From Lachnospiraceae bacterium MA2020 (lineage in GTDB: Bacteria; Bacillota; Clostridia; Lachnospirales; Lachnospiraceae), in contig JQKK01000011.1 of NCBI GenBank assembly GCA_000746015.1, positions 62,001 through 126,000 of the forward strand: 64,000 nt of DNA, in the 5' to 3' direction. The translations under genes were made by a program, and so were the position numbers. The notes under the pieces were generated by a model. That model was not told where the DNA came from. It searched no databases and saw only the letters and a program-made list of their open reading frames with translations. Positions within the stretch are counted from its first letter, which is position 1. Each line of letters opens with the position of its first letter. This document shows positions 43,715-51,398 of the stretch, one piece after another.

Positions 43715-44710
43715 ATGCAGACAATTGATGTCGCGATATTGACTTATAAGCCGGACAAGAGTTTTTTTAGACAGATTGATCTGTTAAAGTCACAGTCCGT
43801 AAAGCTAAATAGGATCATTATCATGAATACCGAGGAGAAGTATATTACAAACCTTCTTTTTGGTAAAAGTCTTGGAAAAAGTGGATGCCCGGTAGATATT
43901 TACAATCTATCACAAAAAGAGTTTAATCATGGCAGGACAAGAAATGCAGCAGCAGGACGATCAGATGCAGATTTTCTTATATTCATGACACAGGATGCGA
44001 TGCCGGAAGATGAGTATCTTGTTGAAAATCTCTTAAGACCATTTGAGGACGAGAAAGTTGCCGTGAGCTATGCGCGTCAGCTTCCTGCAGCCAATGCAGG
44101 CCCGATCGAGCGCTTCAACAGACAGTTTAATTATCCGGATGGCGATAGGGTACAGTCCTACAGTGATATTCCTACACTGGGGATTAAGACATATTTTTGC
44201 TCTGATGTATGCGCCTGCTACAGGATGTCATACTTTAGGGAACTTGGCGGATTTATAGATAATGCTATCTTTAATGAAGATATGATATATGCACACAAGG
44301 CAATTTTTGAAGATTACAGTATTTACTATGCTTCGGGAGCCAGAGTAATCCACTCACATAATTATTCGATGAAGCAGCAGTTTAAACGTAATTTTGATCT
44401 TGGAGTTTCTCAGGCTGATCACCCGGAAGTTTTTGCGGGTGTTTCAAGTGAAAATGAGGGCAAGAAGCTTGTGAGCGGCTGTATAGAATATCTTTCAGCT
44501 GAGAAAAAGAGTTATCTCGTGCCTAAGTTTATAGCGCACTGTGGTGCAAGATATATAGGATATAAGCTTGGATTTAATTATAAAAAGCTCAGCAAAAAGA
44601 TCATATGGCGCTGCACTTCCAATAGAGCGTACTGGAGACATCATTGGGATATGACCAATATTCCGGCTGATGTGCATGCCGGCTACGGCAAAAATGCAGA
44701 GGGACTTTGA
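43715..44710 (+). CDS. GT2 glycosyltransferase, rhamnosyltransferase-like
   Basis: This 331-residue enzyme has DVAILTYKPDKSFFRQIDLL, FNHGRTRNAAAGRSDADFLI, FMTQDAMPEDEYLVENLL (catalytic QDA/Asp block) and a late HSHNYSMKQQFKRNFDLGVS. This pattern is common in rhamnosyltransferases of capsule and wall polysaccharide clusters. ATG 43715 follows GGAGGGAAGT; a GTG at 43703 is in frame but sits in the ribosome site. It closes the polysaccharide cluster. Confidence 0.85.
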   Translation: MQTIDVAILTYKPDKSFFRQIDLLKSQSVKLNRIIIMNTEEKYITNLLFGKSLGKSGCPVDIYNLSQKEFNHGRTRNAAAGRSDADFLIFMTQDAMPEDEYLVENLLRPFEDEKVAVSYARQLPAANAGPIERFNRQFNYPDGDRVQSYSDIPTLGIKTYFCSDVCACYRMSYFRELGGFIDNAIFNEDMIYAHKAIFEDYSIYYASGARVIHSHNYSMKQQFKRNFDLGVSQADHPEVFAGVSSENEGKKLVSGCIEYLSAEKKSYLVPKFIAHCGARYIGYKLGFNYKKLSKKIIWRCTSNRAYWRHHWDMTNIPADVHAGYGKNAEGL

Positions 44711-44819
44711 ACGGAAAACTTAAGTTGAGTCCAATATGGTAGGACACAGAATAATCGCAATTGCTTTAGTCTTTGTTTATTACACAAACACAATTAAATC
44801 ACAATTCTAGAATACAATA

Positions 44820-44870
44820 AAGCCTGTAAACGAAAAGTAACTGAAACTTTTCTTTACAGGCTTCTTATTT
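44820..44870 (+). terminator. Terminator of the polysaccharide cluster
   Basis: A long stem (AAGCCTGTAAA from 44820 with TTTACAGGCTT ending 44863, extended by AAAAGT/ACTTTT) followed by CTTATTTTAT. The gap from 44711 to 44819 holds nothing I recognise. Confidence 0.85.
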
Positions 44871-44894
44871 TATAGATGATGGAGGGATTAGATT

Positions 44895-46448
44895 ATGTAT
44901 AACGATTACAATAATGGTAGGAACGATAACAGTCGTTTTACTTCAGATAGTACAGGCAGCTATAACAACAGCTCAACTAATGTTGGAAGCTCCGGAAATG
45001 ATAATGCAAACAGATATGACGAATACCGTTTTAATGCATCTGATATGAACAGAGGCGGCAGTTCACCAAGAAGAAACAGGAAAGGCGGCTTTGGAAAGAA
45101 GGTTCTTGGAGCCATAGCACTTGGTCTTATCTTTGGCGCATGTGCAGGCGCAGGACTTTATGCGACAAATCTTTTTACTCAGTCAAAGAGTGTTTCGAAG
45201 CTTGAACAGCCGGCCATTACTGATAATGATGGTAATTCTAATGCGGTGGTCGCAACTACTTCAGGGAACACAGCTAAAAGTGTTGCAACTACAAGCGCTG
45301 TTACAAGCAATACTACTGTAGGTGATGTAGCGGCAGTTGCGGAGAGTGTTATGCCTTCGATAGTTGCTATTACAAATGATTTCACACAGACAACTACTAC
45401 ACAGGATTTCTTCGGCAGACAGTATCAGGTACAGCAGGAAAATTCATCAGCTGGCTCAGGTATCATCATTGGTGAGAATGGCTCAGAGCTCCTGGTTGCA
45501 ACTAACCAGCATGTTGTATCATCAGCAGATAAGCTCAATGTACAGTTTATAGATGGAGCTACAGTCGAGGCATCTCTCAAAGGTGCAGACGAGGAAGCAG
45601 ATCTTGCTGTAATTGCAGTATCACTTGACAGCATCTCTGATAACACAATTAAAAATATAAAGATTGCTACTCTTGGAGACTCTGACAGCCTCAAGGTTGG
45701 CCAGCAGGTAGTAGCTATAGGTAATGCACTTGGCTATGGTCAGTCAGTTACTCAGGGTGTTGTAAGTGCAGTTAACAGAGAGCTCAAGCTCGACAATGGC
45801 ACACATAAGCTCATTCAGACAGATGCAGCCATCAATCCTGGTAATTCCGGTGGAGCGCTTCTTGATATGAATGGAAATGTCATTGGTATCAACGAAGCAA
45901 AGCTTGCAGAGACAGGTGTTGAAGGAATGGGCTATTCTATCCCTATTTCAAGCGCAAGACCTATTATCGAGGAGCTCATGAACCAGTCAACAAAGTCAAA
46001 GGCCGCAAATGAGGAAAGAGGCTATCTCGGTGTAAGTATCGCTGATGTAACAAGCGATGTTGCTGAGCAGTACAACATGCCTCAGGGTATTTATATCGCA
46101 AAGGCTACAGAAGGACTTGCAGCAGCGAATGCAGGAATCAAGAAGGGCGATATCATAACATCTTTCGATGGTCAGAAGGTACAGACAGCTGAGCAGCTCA
46201 AGGACATCATGGAGTATTACAAGGTAGGCCAGCAGGTTGAGGTCGTAGCGATGGTTCCTCGTGAGAATGAATACGGATATGAGGAAAAGACATTTACTGT
46301 AACACTTACAAATAGCGAGGAAGCTGCCCAGGCAGAGCAGAATCAGCAGTCTGCCCAGCAGGGAAATGATCAGGAAACAGAAGGAAATTCATACGACAGT
46401 GGCTATTCTGAAGAAGATATTTTGAGAAGATTTTTCGGAATGAGATAA
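44895..46448 (+). CDS. HtrA/DegP-like membrane serine protease
   Basis: This 517-residue envelope protease has an Asn/Ser-rich cytoplasmic N terminus, one membrane helix at about 75-95 (KKVLGAIALGLIFGACAGAG), and a trypsin-like domain. The catalytic triad is visible: His in LVATNQHVVSS, Asp in EEADLAVIAV and Ser in AAINPGNSGGALLDM. A single PDZ domain follows (GYLGVSIADVTSDVAEQY, IKKGDIITSFDGQKVQTAEQ). The C-terminal tail is Gln/Glu-rich. It degrades misfolded or surplus exported proteins. Confidence 0.95.
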   Translation: MYNDYNNGRNDNSRFTSDSTGSYNNSSTNVGSSGNDNANRYDEYRFNASDMNRGGSSPRRNRKGGFGKKVLGAIALGLIFGACAGAGLYATNLFTQSKSVSKLEQPAITDNDGNSNAVVATTSGNTAKSVATTSAVTSNTTVGDVAAVAESVMPSIVAITNDFTQTTTTQDFFGRQYQVQQENSSAGSGIIIGENGSELLVATNQHVVSSADKLNVQFIDGATVEASLKGADEEADLAVIAVSLDSISDNTIKNIKIATLGDSDSLKVGQQVVAIGNALGYGQSVTQGVVSAVNRELKLDNGTHKLIQTDAAINPGNSGGALLDMNGNVIGINEAKLAETGVEGMGYSIPISSARPIIEELMNQSTKSKAANEERGYLGVSIADVTSDVAEQYNMPQGIYIAKATEGLAAANAGIKKGDIITSFDGQKVQTAEQLKDIMEYYKVGQQVEVVAMVPRENEYGYEEKTFTVTLTNSEEAAQAEQNQQSAQQGNDQETEGNSYDSGYSEEDILRRFFGMR

Positions 46449-46488
46449 AGCTATTCTGATTAATGGAATTAAATGCAGTAAGGTTGAT

Positions 46489-46521
46489 CAAGCGGGGCTG
46501 TGTGACAAACGGCCTCGCTTG
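46489..46521 (+). other. Hairpin between htrA-like and clpX-like genes
   Basis: CAAGCGGGGC (46489-46498) pairs with GCCTCGCTTG (46512-46521) with one mismatch. The following bases GTGTTACACT are not a T-run, so terminator function is uncertain. Confidence 0.4.
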
Positions 46522-46587
46522 TGTTACACTTAAGAAGTATGGAAATGTGTTGTCGACAGACAGGTTTTGAAAGGATTTATTTGCAAT

Positions 46588-48165
46588 ATGAGTGATGACA
46601 ATAAGGAATACAAAGATGTGTGTTATATATGCCATAGAAGCGAGGATCATGCTGGAAAGATGTTTTCGCTGCCTAATGGTGTGACAGTTTGCAGTGACTG
46701 CCTTAGGACTACTATGGATAAGATGAGCCACATGGATCTCGGAGCACTTTATCAGGAAGCTCTCAGCTCCATGCCGGGCATGATGCCGCAGCCTATGCAG
46801 CCCGAAAACTCTACAGAGGCTGTTTCAGAGAAAAAGGATGAAGAGACATCAAAAGAAACAAAGAATTTTGAAGGTGATGAACCTTCCAAAGAAGAGACAA
46901 AAGAAGAAAAGAAGGCTCAGGGACCAAAGACTCCTTTTGGTATCCCCGGATTTCCAAATATCCAGTTTGTAAACTGGTCTGATATCAATGGTGATATGTC
47001 TAAGCGCAAGCGCGTGAAGAAGTCATCAAAAGAGGAAGTTAAGAAAGAATTTGACTTCAAGAGCATACCACAGCCACACAAGCTTAAGGAAAAGCTCGAC
47101 GAATATGTAGTAGGACAGGATTATGCAAAGAAGGTAGTTTCTGTTGCTGTTTACAATCATTACAAGAGAGTACAGGCAGAGCTTGAGGGAAATGATAATG
47201 TCGAGATAGACAAGTCAAATATTCTCCTTCTCGGACCTACAGGATGCGGTAAGACTTATCTTGTAAAGACACTTGCAAAGCTCCTTGATGTGCCGCTTGC
47301 TATCGCAGATGCGACAAGCCTTACAGAGGCCGGATATATCGGTGACGATATCGAGTCTGTCATCACAAAGCTTTTGGCAGCAGCCGGCAATGATGTCGAG
47401 AGAGCCCAGAGGGGAATCGTCTTTATCGATGAGATAGACAAGATCGCCAAGAAAAAGAACACAACAAGCCGTGATGTAAGCGGAGAGAGCGTACAGCAGG
47501 GCATGCTTAAGCTTCTTGAGGGCGCAGAGGTTGAAGTTCCGGTAGGAGCTAATTCCAAAAATGCAATGGTTCCGCTCGAGACGGTTAATACTAAGAATAT
47601 CCTCTTTATATGCGGAGGCGCGTTCCCGGATCTTGATGAGGTCATCCGTCAGAGGCTCACAAAGGAGACTTCTATCGGATTTAATGCCGAACTCAAAGAC
47701 AGATGGGATAAAGAAAAAGATATACTTAAGAAGGTTACATCAGAGGATATCAAGAAGTTTGGTATGATTCCGGAGTTCATCGGTAGATTGCCGATCCTCT
47801 GTCCTATGGAGGGACTTTCTGAAGATATGCTCGTTAAGATACTTCGCGAGCCTAAGAATGCTATCATCAGACAGTATGAAAAGCTTCTTGAGATGGATGA
47901 AGTACAGCTCAAGTTTACTGATGATGCACTTCATGCTATCGCAGCAAGAGCACTTCAGAAGGATACCGGTGCGAGAGCGCTCAGATCTATCATTGAGGAG
48001 TTCATGCTCGATATCATGTATGAGGTTCCTCGTGACCCTAACATTGGCAGAGTCACAATTACAAAAGAATATATTGACAAGACTGGCGGACCGGTCATCG
48101 ATCTCAGGGGTGTTGTACAGCTTGAGGACGAGACCACACCTAAACTGACGGATAACGAAGAATGA
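46588..48165 (+). CDS. Divergent ClpX-like AAA+ unfoldase with long acidic linker
   Basis: This 525-residue protein is a ClpX homologue. It has an N-terminal zinc-binding domain (C12, C15, C35, C38), then about 120 residues of Glu/Lys/Ser-rich linker where usual ClpX has some 20. The AAA+ core follows: DEYVVGQDYAKKVV near 162, Walker A GPTGCGKT at 216-223, pore loop AGYIGDD, Walker B IVFIDEIDK, and sensor 2 TGARALRSIIEE. The ClpP-docking IGF tripeptide is present (SIGFNAE, about 361-364). The RKH pore loop of typical ClpX is not: the site reads VGANSKNAMVPLE. No clpP lies nearby. ATG 46588 is used because AAAGGA lies upstream; a TTG at 46567 is in frame. Confidence 0.88.
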   Translation: MSDDNKEYKDVCYICHRSEDHAGKMFSLPNGVTVCSDCLRTTMDKMSHMDLGALYQEALSSMPGMMPQPMQPENSTEAVSEKKDEETSKETKNFEGDEPSKEETKEEKKAQGPKTPFGIPGFPNIQFVNWSDINGDMSKRKRVKKSSKEEVKKEFDFKSIPQPHKLKEKLDEYVVGQDYAKKVVSVAVYNHYKRVQAELEGNDNVEIDKSNILLLGPTGCGKTYLVKTLAKLLDVPLAIADATSLTEAGYIGDDIESVITKLLAAAGNDVERAQRGIVFIDEIDKIAKKKNTTSRDVSGESVQQGMLKLLEGAEVEVPVGANSKNAMVPLETVNTKNILFICGGAFPDLDEVIRQRLTKETSIGFNAELKDRWDKEKDILKKVTSEDIKKFGMIPEFIGRLPILCPMEGLSEDMLVKILREPKNAIIRQYEKLLEMDEVQLKFTDDALHAIAARALQKDTGARALRSIIEEFMLDIMYEVPRDPNIGRVTITKEYIDKTGGPVIDLRGVVQLEDETTPKLTDNEE

Positions 48166-48575
48166 AAAAAGGCGGATATTTTTTAATCTCGGCTATACTT
48201 GCGGGTGTAGACCTCGGAGTGAAAGAGTATGTTGAGCGTCATAAGGAAAAGTTTAGTGTCCATCACAACAAAGGCTTTTCTAAGAATCGCCTTGATGACC
48301 GGCGTGAGATCGTATCGGCTGTTTCGGCAGGTATGACGACAGCGATAGCGCTTGGGATAGGTATGTCGGAGGATAAAAAGAGTATTGATCTTGAGAAGCT
48401 TGGCTGGGCAGTAGTGCTTGGCGGCGCTCTGAGCAATACTTTTGACCGGCTGAAGCGAAAGTTTGTTGTGGATTACATACCGTTAGGCAGGTACATTTAC
48501 AATCTCGGAGATTTCTTTATTTATTTGGGCGCGATAATTGCAGCAGCGGTAAACTTTTTCGGCAAAGACGATTAA
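48162..48575 (+). CDS. Small LspA-like (signal peptidase II-like) membrane protein
   Basis: This 137-residue protein resembles lipoprotein signal peptidase II. The two catalytic-aspartate blocks are recognisable: GGALSNTFDRLKRKFVVDYI (Asp in VVD) and IYNLGDFFIYLGAIIAAAVN (Asp in NLGD). It is shorter than normal LspA (about 150-170). Hydrophobic segments lie at about 5-20, 50-65, 80-95 and 110-130, and the middle is unusually charged (ERHKEKFSVHHNKGFSKNRL). Its ATG overlaps the clpX-like stop by four bases, so the two are coupled. It may be an LspA paralogue with altered substrate. Confidence 0.7.
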   Translation: MKKGGYFLISAILAGVDLGVKEYVERHKEKFSVHHNKGFSKNRLDDRREIVSAVSAGMTTAIALGIGMSEDKKSIDLEKLGWAVVLGGALSNTFDRLKRKFVVDYIPLGRYIYNLGDFFIYLGAIIAAAVNFFGKDD

Positions 48576-48628
48576 TATATGGTATGATTTATACAAAATA
48601 AAAACTTGCTGTATTAGAGGAGGATATT

Positions 48629-49564
48629 ATGGCAAACAGAAGGGCAGTAGTATCTTTAGGACACAAGGCACTGGGATATACTACAGACGAGCAGTTAAAC
48701 GCAGTAAGGCACACGGCAAAAGCACTTGCAGACTTGGTTGAGGGAGGCTACGACCTTGCTATTACCCACTCTAATGGTCCGCAGGTTTCCATGATCCACA
48801 AGGCTATGACAGAGCTCAGGCGTCTCTATCCTGATTATTCGCCGGCAGCTATGTGCGTATGCTCGGCTATGAGCCAGGGTTATGTAGGCTATGATATCCA
48901 GAATTCTCTTAAGTCAGAGCTTCTCAGCAGAGGCGTTAACAGAACTGTTGCTACGATTCTTACACAGGTTACTGTTGATCCTTACGATGAGGCTTTCTAT
49001 AATCCGACAAAGGTTATCGGAAGACACATGACTGCTGAGGAAGCAGCTATGGAGGAGAGAAAGGGAAACTATACAAAAGAGGATCCGGGCAAAGGATACC
49101 TTAGAGTTGTCGCTACTCCGCAGCCAATACAGATCGTTGAACTTGAGGCTATCAGGACACTTTTTGATGCAGGACAGATCGTTATCGCAGCAGGCGGCGG
49201 CGGTATCCCTGTGATCGAGCAGCAGAGCAACCTCAAGGGCGCAAGCGCAGTTATAGAGAAGGACGATATCGCATCTTTACTTGCATGTAAGCTTGATGCA
49301 GATGAACTTATCATCCTTACCGGTGTTGACTGTGTTATGAAGAATTTTGGCAAGCCAAATGAGACACCTATCCGCAATATGACAACTGCGGAGGCAATCG
49401 CATTGAAGGAAGCCGGCGAGTTTGCACCAGGCTCAATGCTTCCAAAGATCGAGGCAGCTCTTGACTTCCTTGAGACAAAGCCAGAGGGCAGAGTACTTAT
49501 CACATCACTCGATGCTGTATCATATGCAATATCAGGCAAGAATGGAACAGTGATCACAAAGTAA
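48629..49564 (+). CDS. Carbamate kinase-like protein
   Basis: This 311-residue protein of the amino-acid kinase fold should interconvert carbamoyl phosphate plus ADP and carbamate plus ATP. It has HSNGPQVSMIHKAM, AMSQGYVGYDIQNSL, GYLRVVATPQPIQIVE, VIAAGGGGIPVIEQQ, KGASAVIEKDDIASLLACKL, LIILTGVDCVMKNFGKPNE and GSMLPKIEA. The first phosphate-binding motif, usually GGNAL, reads LGHKALGY here. No arcA or arcB genes are next to it, so its pathway (arginine, allantoin/oxamate or purine fermentation) is open. GGAGG precedes the ATG. Confidence 0.88.
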   Translation: MANRRAVVSLGHKALGYTTDEQLNAVRHTAKALADLVEGGYDLAITHSNGPQVSMIHKAMTELRRLYPDYSPAAMCVCSAMSQGYVGYDIQNSLKSELLSRGVNRTVATILTQVTVDPYDEAFYNPTKVIGRHMTAEEAAMEERKGNYTKEDPGKGYLRVVATPQPIQIVELEAIRTLFDAGQIVIAAGGGGIPVIEQQSNLKGASAVIEKDDIASLLACKLDADELIILTGVDCVMKNFGKPNETPIRNMTTAEAIALKEAGEFAPGSMLPKIEAALDFLETKPEGRVLITSLDAVSYAISGKNGTVITK

Positions 49565-49636
49565 AGATATTTGCTAGTTGGCTATTTTGTGGGATTTTCT
49601 CTAATTGAAATAAGCAAAAGAAAATAAGTATATAAA

Positions 49637-49675
49637 AAGCGACATTCATCAATGATTAGATGAGTGTCGCTTATT
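49637..49675 (+). terminator. Terminator of the carbamate kinase gene
   Basis: A 14-bp stem with one wobble (49637-49650 with 49659-49672) and eight-base loop, followed by ATTCATTAT rather than a clean T-run. Confidence 0.75.
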
Positions 49676-49808
49676 CATTATCTGGTACAAATCGTACAAC
49701 GTCTTCAATTGAACAATATATTATTTGCGACAAAAAAGCACACTTTACAAATCTAAATTATTCTTGTATACTTAAAAAATCTTTTGCAAAAGATAAATCA
49801 TATCTGAA

Positions 49809-49867
49809 ACGTTGCAGACACTCTGTCTGGTGCTAACGTATTCCACTTATGGTAATTATGATATAAT
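49809..49867 (+). promoter_or_regulatory. Nested dyad and extended -10 before the 98-residue gene
   Basis: CAGACA-CTC-TGTCTG (49815-49829) sits inside a wider ACGTT...AACGT pairing (49809-49813 with 49835-49839). A TGATATAAT extended -10 lies at 49859-49867; no good -35 is present. The rest of the gap 49673-49808 is AT-rich and shows nothing I recognise. Confidence 0.45.
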
Positions 49868-49893
49868 AGAATTTATAAGAAAGGTTATTTTTG

Positions 49894-50190
49894 ATGTCTG
49901 AAAATAGCATAGTTTACCAAAACAAGGATGTTATAAGTAAGGTATTTGCAGGTATATTGGTCTTTACGGATAAGGTAATAGATGAGGAATTGGGAAATAA
50001 GGTAAAGGAGTGGCTTATGATGACGAAAGTAGCTAGGTTATTTGAGGAAGAAAAAGAAATAGCACTTGCGGAGAAAGATGCTGTTATTGCCAAGATGGCA
50101 GAGGATGGTGTCAAGAAGGATGCAAAAATTAAAGAAAACGAGTTGCGCATAAAGGAACTTGAGGAAAGACTCAAGAAGTTAGAATGTTAA
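49894..50190 (+). CDS. Small coiled-coil protein, possible remnant of an Rpn-type nuclease/transposase
   Basis: This 98-residue protein begins SENSIVYQNKDVISKVFAGI and ends in a long Lys/Glu coiled coil (from about residue 50). From memory, many Lachnospiraceae Rpn/PD-(D/E)XK-type putative transposases begin with a similar VYQNKDITSKVF stretch and end with a DEELGxxxKEWLxMTKVARLFEEEK tail; the nuclease core that normally lies between is missing. It therefore looks like an internally deleted derivative, but with an intact reading frame, promoter and ribosome site. Not confirmed by search. A TTG at 49891 is an alternative start. Confidence 0.55.
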   Translation: MSENSIVYQNKDVISKVFAGILVFTDKVIDEELGNKVKEWLMMTKVARLFEEEKEIALAEKDAVIAKMAEDGVKKDAKIKENELRIKELEERLKKLEC

Positions 50191-50215
50191 GGAAGTCTAT
50201 TCCTTTTATCTAAAA

Positions 50216-50254
50216 TTGAATATATAGTCAAATGTTGATATAATATGACTATAT
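50216..50254 (+). promoter_or_regulatory. Promoter and operator dyad of the Phd/RelE pair
   Basis: TTGAAT (50216-50221), 17-bp spacer ending TGA, TATAAT (50239-50244). ATATAGTCA (50222-50230) and TGACTATAT (50246-50254) form a perfect 9-bp inverted repeat that brackets the -10, as expected for autorepression by the antitoxin. Confidence 0.7.
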
Positions 50255-50268
50255 CGGAGGTGATTTTT

Positions 50269-50559
50269 ATGTATTCCTTTCAAGAAACTATAAGACCATC
50301 AGCGGATTTAAGAAATCATTATAATGAAATATCAAAACAGTGTCGTGAAGGACGAGAGGCTGTTATTATTACTGTAAATGGTAGAGGTGATACGGTATCT
50401 CTTAGCTATGAAGAATATAAAAGAATGAAAGCCAGGATAGAACTTTTGGAAGTATTAGCAGAATCAGACGAAGATGTAAAATATGGAAGAGTTGCTCCTA
50501 TAAAGGATACTTTCGATGATTTAAGAAGTATGCTTGGAGAGGAGAAATGTGAAGTATAA
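50269..50559 (+). CDS. Phd/YefM-family antitoxin
   Basis: This 96-residue protein has the Phd/YefM N-terminal DNA-binding fold (IRPSADLRNHYNEISKQCRE, EAVIITVNGRGDTVSLSYEE) and a C-terminal tail (about 60-96) that would wrap the toxin. It neutralises the RelE/ParE-like protein encoded next and probably represses the promoter with the dyad at 50222-50254. ATG 50269 follows GGAGGTG; an upstream in-frame codon lacks support. It overlaps the toxin gene by 11 bases. Confidence 0.9.
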   Translation: MYSFQETIRPSADLRNHYNEISKQCREGREAVIITVNGRGDTVSLSYEEYKRMKARIELLEVLAESDEDVKYGRVAPIKDTFDDLRSMLGEEKCEV

Positions 50560-50866
50560 GGTAGTACGAACAGATACCGCGGATGCTTTAATTAGAAAGA
50601 TTATTCTTTTTGTGGCTGAAAACTTCGGCAATGATGTTGCTCTTAGAGAGTTGGATTATTTGGAAAAGTCGATATTATGTCTTGAAGATAATCCATATCT
50701 TGGAGTAGAGCCGAAGTATACTATATTAAAAAGACAAGGGTATTTAGTTCTTATATTAGAAAAAGATCTTGTTTTCTACAAGATCGATGAAGAAAGAAAA
50801 ATTGTTACAGTGTATGCTGTGGTCGATCAGAGGCAGGATTATTTAAGTATTATCCGAGGCTTGTGA
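50549..50866 (+). CDS. RelE/ParE-family toxin
   Basis: This 105-residue protein fits the RelE/ParE fold: KYKVVRTDTADALIRKIILF helix-strand start, an ALRELDYLEKSILCLEDNPY helical hairpin with NPYLG turn, then strands YTILKRQGYLVLILEKDLVF, YKIDEERKIVTVYAVVDQRQ and DYLSIIRGL. RelE-type members cleave mRNA on the ribosome and ParE-type members poison gyrase; sequence alone does not separate them. The start is GTG 50549 after GGAGAGGAG. It pairs with the Phd-like antitoxin. Confidence 0.88.
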   Translation: MKYKVVRTDTADALIRKIILFVAENFGNDVALRELDYLEKSILCLEDNPYLGVEPKYTILKRQGYLVLILEKDLVFYKIDEERKIVTVYAVVDQRQDYLSIIRGL

Positions 50867-50888
50867 TATAAGTTAATGGGTATATTAA

Positions 50889-50930
50889 AAAAGATATAAT
50901 CTAGAATATTTAATCTAGATTATATCTTTT
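50889..50930. terminator. Bidirectional terminator between relE-like and rrf2 genes
   Basis: A perfect 17-bp stem (50889-50905 with 50914-50930) with AAAA/TTTT at its base serves the two convergent genes. Confidence 0.9.
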
Positions 50931-50934
50931 GGTT

Positions 50935-51369
50935 TTAAATCACATAATCATACACATTCGCATTATGTTTTTCAACCAGGTCGGCGATAGTCACATTATC
51001 AACGACATTGTTGATGGCTTCTGACAGCTTTTTCCATACTTCGAGGGTATCACAGCTGTCGCTTCGCTCACAGCTTTCCGGGCCTTCGTCAAGACAGGCA
51101 ACTGGAGCAAGCGATCCCTCGGTAAGACGCAATATCATGCCTACAGTGTAGTCGGCGGGATTGCTGGAAATCTGGTAGCCGCCCTGGGCTCCGCGCACAC
51201 TTCTTACATAGCCTGCTTTATTTAATGTAGAGATGATCTGCTCAAGGTATTTTTCTGAAACTCCCTGTCTTTTTGCGATATCTTTAACTTTTATATATTC
51301 GCCTGTGTTGTTGAGTGCCAGATCTAGCATCACACGTACAGCATAGCGTCCTCTTGTAGATATTTTCAT
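50935..51369 (-). CDS. Rrf2-family transcriptional regulator
   Basis: This 144-residue winged-helix regulator belongs to the Rrf2/IscR/CymR/NsrR group. It has MKISTRGRYAVRVMLDLALN, AKRQGVSEKYLEQIISTLNK (recognition helix) and AGYVRSVRGAQGGYQIS wing. Three cysteines in CLDEGPESCERSDSC (about residues 92-106) are spaced like iron-sulfur ligands of IscR/NsrR-type members. It may sense Fe-S, nitric oxide or cysteine status. No isc/suf genes are adjacent. Confidence 0.92.
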   Translation of the reverse strand: MKISTRGRYAVRVMLDLALNNTGEYIKVKDIAKRQGVSEKYLEQIISTLNKAGYVRSVRGAQGGYQISSNPADYTVGMILRLTEGSLAPVACLDEGPESCERSDSCDTLEVWKKLSEAINNVVDNVTIADLVEKHNANVYDYVI

Positions 51370-51398
51370 ATCGATTCCTTTCTGATATAATGGTGCTT

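Noticed and set aside
49069-49557. 162-codon antisense open frame in the carbamate kinase gene
   Set aside because: Composition and lack of start signals mark it as a shadow of the sense gene.
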